NCBI GenBank assembly: GCA_947561715.1 | Contig: OX387197.1 | Span: forward strand, 17,902,266 to 17,966,265 | Direction: 5' to 3' | Source: Ascidia mentula | Taxonomy: Eukaryota; Chordata; Ascidiacea; Phlebobranchia; Ascidiidae | Length of the DNA: 64,000 nt | In this document: one piece after another, positions 34,852 through 44,377 of the stretch | Numbering within the stretch: position 1 is the stretch's first letter | Layout: each line of letters opens with the position of its first letter | Made by a program: the position numbers and the translations under genes | The notes under the pieces: model-generated | What the model saw: the letters and a program-made list of their open reading frames with translations, nothing else | The model's database searches: none | Told to the model about the DNA's origin: nothing

Positions 34852-36240
34852 GATTTCGTCAATCTTCCATTCACATCATGTTGAACTATAGGTATTTCAC
34901 TTTCATGTTTCCAGTTTCCTATTGTGGGGTCACGCGAGGACACGCTGGTCGTTCACAAGGCGTTTGCTGAAAACTCTGATCTCTGACAGCGACTTTGGAA
35001 TGTTTTTACTTCAAACTTCAAGTTCGCTTAAACAATTTTAGTGCAAATATTCTCTTGGCTATATACACCTGCTAGTAGAAATTGTACCTTTTAACACAGT
35101 ACATTGGATTCAAACAAACCATAATTCTTAGTATGCATAGCTTTGCAAACTTTTATATGTACAAAGCGCTTTCACGAAGAGGAACAACTGCCGTATGGAG
35201 CATTTTTTCAATCCATTTTGTATTGTTAGGGAATCCAACACAAGAGGGCTCGAAATTATTGATTTTTAATTATTGAGTGAACATCGCCTCTTGACAAAAT
35301 ATTATGCTTAATCACATAGCGCGTGATAGCCGGTAGTTTTTGGCGGGCTTTTGGGTTTTGTTGTGACAACGTGTGCTGTGACAACAAATTTTTTTTTTAT
35401 GAATCAACCATTTTCATTCGGGTTTTTACAGACATGCAATATATGCTGGAAATGCACATCGAGTTTTTTCAAGATCCTACGATGAAAATACCCTTAGTTA
35501 CGCCTTAGATCAGTAAACATTTCTATGCTTTGTTTCGCTGGAAGCAGAAGACCATAGCACGTACAAATTTTGAAGACAATACCGAAATTTGCACTTCTGT
35601 TTTTAGATGATGTGAATGTTTAGTTAAAAAATAAAGCATCATTACATTCACTATTTAACATCTTCTTACCGACAAGTAACACGTCAATCAATGCATAATG
35701 GGGATTAGGTCAATTTTTTTCAGTTTGCCTGGTTTTTACCAATGTTGCTTCAAAACAAACAAATTTTTGACCCATATTTTGGAAAGAAATAACTTTGTTG
35801 GTGATATTAATCATAATGGAACACCAGGTACGACTGGCCTTTATAAACCCAAACCATTGATCTCTAATGTTTAATTAATAGAGATCATCAGTGCCATAGA
35901 ACAATGATTTGTTGAGGGAAAGCCCCTGGGACACAAATAAATCATATCGCTTGTGAGTTGAAGGTGTTATATTAGACATAAATCACAACACCGATTAATT
36001 TTTACTTTATCAAAATTTTATTTAATTGTTGGTATAGTAATAGGATTCTTAAGAGTGGACTAAGGTAATTTCAAACTAGGTTAATCTACATATTTTATGT
36101 TTTTATATGTTCAACGTTTTTAGTCCCAAATGTTGTCACTCGCGCGCAACGGAGTATCCCAACATCTCGGATTCACATGCATATCAGTGTTTAGTTCCCT
36201 AAAATAAATTTGACAAGTGTGGCATACAGGTTAAAACAAA
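34852..36240. other. Intergenic region between divergent CUB/EGF and HOIP-like genes
   Basis: No exon is supported. It should contain promoters of both flanking genes. The palindrome at 35858-35887 is the only structured element seen. Confidence 0.5.
35858..35887. repeat. Short palindrome TGATCTCTA / TAGAGATCA, copy 2
   Basis: Same 9-base perfect arms as at 17270-17297 with a 12-base AT-rich loop. On the minus strand both copies continue with similar TGA-rich sequence before the left arm. Confidence 0.6.
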
Positions 36241-39200
36241 ATGCAGAATGAAAATAACATCAATCATCTGTATGAGAAATTTGTTTATGCTGTTACGAAT
36301 TCGTTGCCAAAAGAAGAAGTAAAGAACTTGGTTGTAAACATGGTGTCTGCCTCCGAAACCTGGACATCTCGATATAGACGATTAAATGTGAAAAAGATTG
36401 TACAAGACAACTCAGATGGTAATGAAGTTAGTTTTCTGGAAATGGTTGGGGCATTAGAAGTGTTGGAAAAGTACGGCAAAAATTTGCTGAAAGAACCTCG
36501 ACCCGCACAATGGAAAACCATTCGCTTATCAAACTCAGTGTTTCGAAGGAAAGTTGATCCAATGATGGGTTCAAGACAAATTCTGCAGCAACTTGGATAT
36601 ACTAAACCAATAGTTGACGGTTATTCATTTCCTCCTGATGTTTTATCACCCAATGTAAGTGAAGTTATCTCAGTTACAGCAGATATTGTCCAATTAAAGT
36701 TTGAACTTTTAATGATGCACAAAGGTATTCATCCAAAAAGCCAAATATTCAAAACTCTTTTAAATCTGGAAGCTTCTTCCCAATCAACAAACCTGACTGC
36801 ACCAAATTCACCACAGAGTGAAACCCAAAACATTGACACATCAAATGAAGTTCAATATGGAATAGATGATATGTGTGTGGTATGTGGACTAAAGGTAGCT
36901 GAATTCCAGTGCAATACATGCAACAAGGTCCAGTGTGCAGAATGTGATAAAATTTGGCACCAATCTCCTGCCCGAGTAAATCACAAGCGAATTAAATATA
37001 AGCCTGCAGGATCTGCAGAAGAAGCACCTTCAAGTTCATCAGAGATAGCAGATGTAACACCTGTTACTGATGCAAATCCAGCAACTGATTGGGAAAAACG
37101 CATTTTGCAAATGGCAGACACACTTTTGGAATTAAATGATGCGGAAGAGAAAAAGGAACATCTTGTACGTTTTACCAGTTTAATCGATGAACAAATATCC
37201 AAATATAAGGATGGTTCCAGTAGGTTTACTTCTTTGCAATTATCCAATCATTTATTGGAGCGAGCAAAATCTCTTGAAACTGCAAAGGAAGACCTGATCA
37301 AACTGGCTTTTGGAGACCAGGAAAGTTCCTCACAGGCAGAGGATCATGGCTTCAGTATAGATATTAATATTTCTGATGTTCGCGGTCCTCCATCATCTCA
37401 TTATATTCCATCAGTTGTGTCGCTTCAGAGCTATCAGGAGGAAGTTTTATTTCAAGGAGGACAAAGTGGTGTGATTATTGCACAGATGCAACAATCTGTT
37501 TTTGAGCACACTGTAACAGAAACTGTGCAACAACCATCTACTAGTATTTTTCTGGCCAATGCAATGACAATACAAGATATCCATATGAAAACAAAACAGG
37601 AAGATAAACGACGTCAGTGTATTGAAATGATTGATATTTTAAGAGAAGCAGAAGGCAAAGGTTATAGTCCTGCAAATGTACAATCTGTGCTGAACAACTA
37701 TAACGCAGAAACACATGGTAGTCTGCAACGTTTCCTTTCAAAAGAATTATATGGTAAAAAATTTCCTCCTGCGCAAGAGGAAACTGGGACAAACGGAAGA
37801 TTTACTGAAGCTGCAAAGAGATTAGAAAAGAAGGGGGCATTTGCTTTGGATTCTGATTGTGTTTCAAAACTTCAGGGATTTTATTCAAGATTAAACAAAA
37901 AGACAACACTGAGACTTTCAGATTTTTTGAAAATGGACACAATGTGGGCCCATCGTGCTTTAATAACAATGTTTTCTGTGAAATCAGAACCAGTAAGTAA
38001 CATAATGCTTCTCTTGCTTACTCACTCCTGTGAGTCAGAGCCATTTTTAGCAACAACGATATGTGATTTTACTGATATATTTGAGGCTGCGCAAGCTTTC
38101 CCTGAAAACCTTGACGGGGCTGTGAAATATCTTAAAAAGCAGTGCATGGTCTGTTTTGAAATGTTTGCTCAAAGCAAAGTTGAGTGCATGACCACATGCA
38201 GTGATAATGAGTGCAAGTACTGCTACAAATGCTTGGAGTCATACTTGAGGCATCAGATAAAGGAAGGCAACATTCGGGACATTGTTTGTCCAGTCTGTAA
38301 AATGCCCGATATTGATGAGGATGAAGAAACAACCACAAACTACTTTAACTACTTGGATGTTGTGGTTAGGACCAGGTTAGAAAGTGAAGTTCACACACTT
38401 TTTCAGCAAAAACTTCGCGATCAAACATTGATGAAAATGCCCAACTTCAGGTGGTGTTCCCATTGCACCAATGGATTTTTGTTCGAGCTTGAAGAAACCA
38501 CCTTGAAAATGGTCTGCACCTCATGCCAGAAGGCCACATGCTACAGCTGCAAAAAGAGGTGGGAAGCACAACATGAAGGACTGTCATGTGAGAAATTTCT
38601 CCAATGGAAACAGCTGAATGATCCGGATTTTCAAGCCGCAGGACTTGCTGCACACCTAAAAGAAAATGGCATTGATTGTCCGACTTGCAAGTTTAAATAT
38701 GATCTTGCCAAAGGGGGCTGCATGCATTTTAAATGTCTAATGTGTTCATTTCAGTTTTGCAGCGGGTGCAAAAATCCATTTAAACAAGGCAAGGTGTGCA
38801 ACTTGCTTCCGTCGTGCCACAAAAAGGGTTTGCACGCTCATCATCCCAGAGACTGTTTGTTTTACTTGCGCGACATGGACGCGGACCAACTTAAGGAAAT
38901 TTTAAACGAATCCGAGATTGAGTTTGAAACTGAGAGTGTGGCAAGTGACTTGCCTTGTCAGGTTCGAGAACAAAAGGAAACGTCAACAGGATTAATAGAC
39001 GACGTTTGTGGCCGGGACGTTCACAACAGCAACACAGGTTTATGTTCACTGCACTATAAGGAGTACTTAGTAAATCTTATAAATAACAACAAATTGGATC
39101 CAGCATGTGTATTTTCAAAGGACGAGTTAATAACTTGTTTAAATCGTGTGGAAGGTACTGTACCGCAACAATTGACGACTCAATCGGATGAGGAGTATGT

Positions 39201-39264
39201 AAAATGTTTGTTGGATGAAGTGCGGCGGTTACCGCTGACTCACCAACTAGCGGGAAAGTCATAA
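36241..39264 (+). CDS. RNF31: HOIP-like RBR E3 ubiquitin ligase, intronless (copy A)
   Basis: HOIP is the catalytic subunit of LUBAC and makes Met1-linked ubiquitin chains in NF-kB signalling. This 1007-aa frame has no introns. Domains: PUB (about 15-140, LEMVGALEVLEKYG and SNSVFRRKVD, keeping the Asn used for OTULIN/CYLD binding in the family); a B-box-like zinc finger (about 211-250, CVVCGLKVAEFQCNTC); a UBA-like helical region (about 455-570); RING1 (from Cys635, CMVCFEMF); IBR (about 735-790, WCSHCTNGF); RING2 with the catalytic Cys at residue 827 in GGCMHFKC; and an LDD-like C-terminus (HHPRDCLFYLRD, CSLHYKEYLVNLIN) that specifies linear chains in HOIP. I see no Npl4-type zinc fingers, which vertebrate HOIP has. 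It lies in a tandem duplication with a broken second copy. Confidence 0.93.
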   Translation: MQNENNINHLYEKFVYAVTNSLPKEEVKNLVVNMVSASETWTSRYRRLNVKKIVQDNSDGNEVSFLEMVGALEVLEKYGKNLLKEPRPAQWKTIRLSNSVFRRKVDPMMGSRQILQQLGYTKPIVDGYSFPPDVLSPNVSEVISVTADIVQLKFELLMMHKGIHPKSQIFKTLLNLEASSQSTNLTAPNSPQSETQNIDTSNEVQYGIDDMCVVCGLKVAEFQCNTCNKVQCAECDKIWHQSPARVNHKRIKYKPAGSAEEAPSSSSEIADVTPVTDANPATDWEKRILQMADTLLELNDAEEKKEHLVRFTSLIDEQISKYKDGSSRFTSLQLSNHLLERAKSLETAKEDLIKLAFGDQESSSQAEDHGFSIDINISDVRGPPSSHYIPSVVSLQSYQEEVLFQGGQSGVIIAQMQQSVFEHTVTETVQQPSTSIFLANAMTIQDIHMKTKQEDKRRQCIEMIDILREAEGKGYSPANVQSVLNNYNAETHGSLQRFLSKELYGKKFPPAQEETGTNGRFTEAAKRLEKKGAFALDSDCVSKLQGFYSRLNKKTTLRLSDFLKMDTMWAHRALITMFSVKSEPVSNIMLLLLTHSCESEPFLATTICDFTDIFEAAQAFPENLDGAVKYLKKQCMVCFEMFAQSKVECMTTCSDNECKYCYKCLESYLRHQIKEGNIRDIVCPVCKMPDIDEDEETTTNYFNYLDVVVRTRLESEVHTLFQQKLRDQTLMKMPNFRWCSHCTNGFLFELEETTLKMVCTSCQKATCYSCKKRWEAQHEGLSCEKFLQWKQLNDPDFQAAGLAAHLKENGIDCPTCKFKYDLAKGGCMHFKCLMCSFQFCSGCKNPFKQGKVCNLLPSCHKKGLHAHHPRDCLFYLRDMDADQLKEILNESEIEFETESVASDLPCQVREQKETSTGLIDDVCGRDVHNSNTGLCSLHYKEYLVNLINNNKLDPACVFSKDELITCLNRVEGTVPQQLTTQSDEEYVKCLLDEVRRLPLTHQLAGKS

Positions 39265-40114
39265 GACGTTGCAGAATTTTTTTCATTATTTTTAAATCGA
39301 GAACTGTACCGTAAAATAAACTTGGTTGTGGGTTGTTTTCTGAAATACTGTAACGCGAAAAAACACGCACAAAACAGAAGTTATGGCGATATCTTCACGA
39401 AGCCCAGCGTTGCTTTCAAACTCCAGCCTTTGAGGTTTTGCAAACATACTCTATGCGTTTTATCGAGCACTTTTCCAACCGTATGTAATATACGTTTTTC
39501 AACCATTTTCATTCCGATGTTAATTTGTCATGCTTTTATATTAGATGTAACAAATTCGATTTTTCTCCTTGCGCAATTACTTGTTACGCTCGTTTAATTT
39601 TTGTACTACGGTTCATATGACTGACCTTTCAGTAGCCTATGCGGCCACTGCTGAAAATTAGTTGCTACGTGACACTTTCAGCGTACCATCCGATGTTTTT
39701 CATTCAAAACAAAATTTTTTTGTGCCATACTAATCGAAAGCATGTCACATCGACATTCTTGCGTAGAAATTATGGCTTGAAAAAACGCAAAACTGTTTAT
39801 TGTCTTACTTTCTTGCAGCGTATCTTCTGCTGACAAAGGAACATTGCTTTCTGGAGTCTTGGGTTTAATAAATAGGATTCAACGTGTTTTTTTTTGCAAA
39901 ATTTAACCTTGAATTATTAATCGTATGTGGAAACTCCTCTAGTTCTCCGCAACCGGTGTACCGTGATGTGATTAAGGTGTTTCGCATCAGCATAACTAAA
40001 CATTTGTTGTGGATTTTACCGTTATGCAAAGTTGGGCATTTGAACCAAACTCTTGCTAGACGACCAACTGCGCAGGTACATTATTTAATTACGGCTTAGA
40101 AAATTTGCACTTTA
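39265..40114. other. 3' flank of HOIP-like copy A
   Basis: Non-coding sequence nearly identical to 47313-48165 behind copy B. Short open frames in it are present in both copies but show no domain or codon structure. Confidence 0.6.
39315..39320 (+). terminator. Polyadenylation signal AATAAA for HOIP-like copy A
   Basis: AATAAA about 50 bases past the stop. The same signal is at 47363-47368 behind copy B. Confidence 0.55.
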
Positions 40115-42438
40115 GGACCTATATGGGTATTAGATTGGAGAAATCCTGTGTTCAAGGCCCTCGGCTGTAATGCATCTAGCGACTGTTCCGCTTGTTTCCC
40201 AATGACCGTTGATGGGTCTTGTGACTTACATAGGGACCTCAAATTCTACAAAGTTGAAAAAAAAAATTGCGCCTGGATGAGACTGTACAGAGCAAGGACT
40301 TTTTGGGCCTCCTGAAAGATCATATGACCAACAGGGGGGTATACCCAGCCCTTGGGGGAGGGCTTCGACACTTTTTCAGCAACTAAATTTGATGCCATCG
40401 CATAGAGAAGAGTTGGAACTTACAAAAAATGCAAATGAGTGGGTAGTTGAACGATTCATTATTCTGCAAAATCCAGTTCCATTTTTGGTTGCTCTTTTAA
40501 GACCGCATATCAGTAATTCTATTAGAATAGTTTTGCCCGCGGGGAATGCCCGTCTTGTACTCCTGCGTCATAGAGAGTCTCAGTTCCGTCACAAGGCAAC
40601 CGGTGATGCGTTGGGATCAATTTTCTGGTTGAATGAGCAAGAAGTCACGTGGTGTAGCCAGGGCGATTTTCAGCGTGTTTGGTGCAGCTTTAGTGCATTT
40701 TTTGCTCTTCTCAGTCAGTCAGACGTTTGGTGCAGGGTGCTGTGAAAAGTTTAGTTGAAAAACCACCAAAATGTTCAAGGGGATGTAGCTCAAAATTGAA
40801 TCACAGAAGTATACCTTAATTTGTGATTTTATGTTAGGCCCGCCTCTTGGCTACGCAGTATAAGGTTTTTTTTTATATTTTTTTTTTATATTTTTTTTTT
40901 TTTTTTTATATATTTTTTTTTTTATTGAAAAAGGACGCTAAAGGCGTACAATTGAAGAAAAGGCTAAGCAAGAAGACAAAAAACAATGGTTAAACACAAT
41001 GGCGAGAAATCAGCAAAAGAGAGTCAAGTTATTTGGGTATATGCTTCAAGCAGCGTATAGGACCACTTTCTTCTGTAATAATTCGTTTCGCTACAGTATT
41101 TTTCACTGGCGATGTTTAGTTCTATAGATCTTGTTTTTTGCAACATGTTAACAAATTCTGTTATTGTTGGTTTCCTCTTACCGTATTTGCATCGATAAAT
41201 CACAAATCTGGCACAAAGAAGAGCGCAATTTAAAAAGCATTCAAAAATATTGTTATTTTCATGTCTACCAAACAGTAAATGCGCACGAGAAAAATACAAG
41301 GGTACACGGAGTTTAGCGCTTAGCCAACTGCATACATTTTCCCAGTAATGTGCTGCGATAGGACAATTTACAAATAAATGTAAAACCGTTTCCTCGGCAT
41401 TTTCGCAAAAGACACATGAACCTGTTTCTATAAACTTCAGATCTTTTAACTTTTTATTGGTCACAATGGCCCTGAGATTTAGCTTAATTTGAAAACTTAT
41501 TAATTTAGTTTTACGCAGTATAAGGTGAAAATTAGTTGCAAAATAGTTGCTTAAAGCACCACCTAGGGGTCATTTAGGCCCCCGATCAGTCATTATTTTA
41601 GCTAAATGGGCTGCAAAAAAATGTAAGATGGTTTTGCGAAAAAATGAATCACAAAAACCTCATCCAATTTGCAATTTAATGTTGGCCCTAACCCTTTTCT
41701 ACGCAATAGCAAAATAAATTGTCACAGGAAAGTTGCTTTGGTTGCCCCCTGGGACTGTTTTTGCTATCCTATAGGTTTTTGCTATCCAAAAGATCCTCCA
41801 GGAGGCTCCTCAGATCCTTGCTGTGTTTTGGCGGATGCAGCTGCAATCAATTTTTTTTCTCTATGAATAGTACCAGTAGATCTTCATGGGTCACTGACCA
41901 CAGGAAATGTTGTTCGCAAAAAAGCAAATCACTCAGTATGGGTATTAATGGTGATAGCCTTCAAAACCAGATTTTGGGGATTTAATACTGATATGCGGCC
42001 TTAACCAAAATATTGAGTAACCAGGGGGGCAAATGGCCCTAGGGGGGTGGCTAAACCATTTTTTTGGAGACTAATTTTGATCAAAATTTGTAGATATGAA
42101 ATGGATCTTTCATAAAATCACAAATGATTGGACACTTAAACGATTCATTTTGCCCCAAACACAGCCTGATTTTTTTGTTCAACATAAATTTCAGCAGCAC
42201 CCACCAGCAAGTTACTACCTAATTGGAATAGCTCAAAACCCCACTAAAACTGCCCCAAACACCCTAAAATTCGCCATGACAACAGCACGCACATGTGCGC
42301 TCATTCAACCGCAAATTTAACTTAATTGCGTCACTGCTTTGCTTGGTGATGCATGACTTTGCATTGTGACACAGGTCTACACGGTGGGCATTTCCCAGCA
42401 CCAAAACTAATTTTCATAGAAATACCAATATGCGTCCT
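40115..42438. mobile_element. 2.3-kb TIR element of unknown class
   Basis: Ends GGACCTATATGGGTATT and, inverted, GGACGCATATTGGTATT (14 of 17 identical). Flanked by TTTA (40111-40114, 42439-42442). Unit B has the uninterrupted site with a single TTTA near 48154-48157, which proves an insertion. Without the nested LINE it is about 1.66 kb. The interior consists of diverged internal repeats and no long reading frame. The 4-bp (or 5-bp) target site excludes hAT, but the superfamily is not identified. Confidence 0.8.
40867..41511 (-). mobile_element. 5'-truncated LINE insertion nested in the TIR element
   Basis: A 645-bp insert flanked by an exact 15-bp target duplication TACGCAGTATAAGGT (40852-40866, 41512-41526). 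The A-rich 3' tail (T/TA-rich at 40867-40924 on the plus strand) is at the expected end. The 146-codon frame 41464-41024 holds a LINE C-terminal zinc cluster (CVFCENAEETVLHLFVNC). Truncation removed everything upstream. Confidence 0.93.
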
Positions 42439-42442
42439 TTAA

Positions 42443-43829
42443 AAACCTGTAGTTGCGTAAGTAGGTGTATCTTGAAGTTTGTAAGTGCGTCGTTAGCGTA
42501 GAAAAGGTTGCTAAGCACTGCTCATGTGTGAGGTAAACTTTCAGCGTGATCAGAATCCGCGTGCAGATCTTCATGATTTTTGAGCTTCGAACTAAGAAAA
42601 AGTTGCTCGATATTAAACAGAATTATAACTTACAAAAAAGCTGAGGTAGGTTTCATTGAAAATAACAATAAAAATATCTGCACTTTCATTTTTAAATGGT
42701 GTAAATGATTTTGACCGAACAACTCCAATCCTGTTTCTAATGCATAAAGTTCATATTTTTCGTTGTTAGTACCCCTTGTGAAATAGATGTTAGCATTTTC
42801 CAGTTACCATGTCTGCATTTTCCAGTTTTCCGTGTCTGTACAGCAATTGCGTAAGTTTTGATCTTTATGCGAACATACAGCATGTCGCAACCTCGCCACC
42901 ATGCCCGCAGGAACTGACGCTATTGACACTTCCATACATTTATTGCGCGAAATTTTCCTGTATATTCACACCACACGCTTTCCTGTACACGTCATTAAAC
43001 AAATAAAGAACTAGGGTACCCGTGAACGCACGCAGCTACGCACCAAACTGTGATAAAACAAACCCTGTCAATTGTTTTTTCGGACATTATTAGGAAATTG
43101 GTAAACAATATTCTGAACCAATTTATCAAGAGTTCTTATAAGTTATATGCATGTGGTGCGGAAAGCAGAAGCAAGCATAAGTTTCATTGTCAGTAACAAA
43201 CGGGCTTAAAACAAAGTCGTTTCGTTCACAAGATATGGCGGTCAGAAGAAAAAAAACATTCTTATTCCTCTTAATTTGGTGAATTTGTTGTTTTTATATT
43301 AGCACAGAATAAAAACTTCGCGTGTTCCGTCCTTCTCATGGGTGGCGCAAGCGATCCTTGGCGAATTTTGTTATTTATTGTTCGTGCTGAGAGCGAATAA
43401 TAATAAGACGCTTTTCGTAACAGACCGAGAGGTGATATTGTTTTGGTCTGCAGCATTCTTTGCTGCACCTTGTATAGAGTGCATAGTATGTAGCCGACGG
43501 CTGATACAACTTGCTTTTGTTGTCAGTCGACGAAGTTCGACCCTATCTAGAGATTATGTATTAGAAGAGTGCACTTTCTTTCATGCGCATTGAACGACCC
43601 TTCGTTAACTGTTGTAATTATAAAAGGAGAAGCCCAAATAAAACCTTCACAGAATAATCTTATTTTGCCATTGAATGTTGTTCAGGGATGCCAGGGAAAA
43701 ATTTTGTGGGGATAAGTTAAGTGTAGAAGTAACGGTCAAACACATTTTGGAGAAATTCATAGAACAGCTAAAATGCATCAAAATGTTCTGCATTGGTTTT
43801 CTCTGCTTGTATGAATAAGTGTTGGTAAC
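42443..43829. other. Non-coding part of unit A
   Basis: Parallel to 48160-49776 in unit B. Open frames containing CAPCIECIVCSRR-like strings occur in both copies but differ by indels, so they are not supported as genes. Confidence 0.5.
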
Positions 43830-44279
43830 TAGTGATGTTCCCAGTTGCAAATTATCCGACCCGGCCGGATCCGGATAGTTATCAATCAAATCCGGCCGGA
43901 TAACTTGGATCCGGCAGTTTGTTAACACCGATTCGTGTATTTTATCGGTATGGCAAAAATGTTTGATTGCCAAACAGAATGCTTTGTTTAGGTTAGCTTA
44001 TCATGAGTGGAAGAAATAAACGTGGGTATTTAATAATATGGTATAAGACGTCAAGAAAAAACCTTAATAACAAACATCCGAAAAATCGGAAGTCGGCGAG
44101 TTTCACAGACCGGGTCCCAAAAAACGTGTAATTTGCGAATGTTTGTCCGTTTTTAGGACAAAAATGCTTTCCCAACTATCCGGTAAAATCAAGTGTATTA
44201 TCGTGCCGGGTCCGGGTATTGAAAATTGGTCAATATCCGGCCGGGTCCGGGAACCCGGATCCGGCGCAAGACATCACTA
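43830..44279. mobile_element. hAT-type MITE, 450 bp, rich in CCGG motifs
   Basis: Terminal TAGTGATGT / ACATCACTA inverted repeats and an exact 8-bp target duplication TTGGTAAC (43822-43829, 44280-44287). Unit B shows the empty site with one TTGGTAAC (near 49773-49780). Both subterminal regions carry many CCGG-containing strings (CCGGCCGGAT, CCGGGTCCGG), a pattern typical of transposase-binding repeats. There is no coding capacity. Confidence 0.96.
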
Positions 44280-44377
44280 TTGGTAACCTAGGTGAATCGT
44301 GACTGCCGTTTTGGTACAGCATATTTGTCTGTGTTTCAGGGAAAAGTATTTGTTTTTTTAAGACTTTCTGGTTATGG

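Larger units (their letters stand above)
36328..44377 (+). repeat. Tandem segmental duplication, unit A
   Basis: Runs from within codon 30 of the HOIP-like gene to a point equivalent to 68 bases before the start codon of the downstream receptor phosphatase gene. Homology to unit B is broken by two insertions unique to A (40115-42438 and 43830-44279) and by small indels. Without them the unit is about 5.3 kb. Confidence 0.9.

Noticed and set aside
43342..43593. Cys-rich frame (CAPCIECIVC) present in both duplication units (also 49076-49537)
   Set aside because: Indels between the two copies break the frame relationship and no family is recognised.
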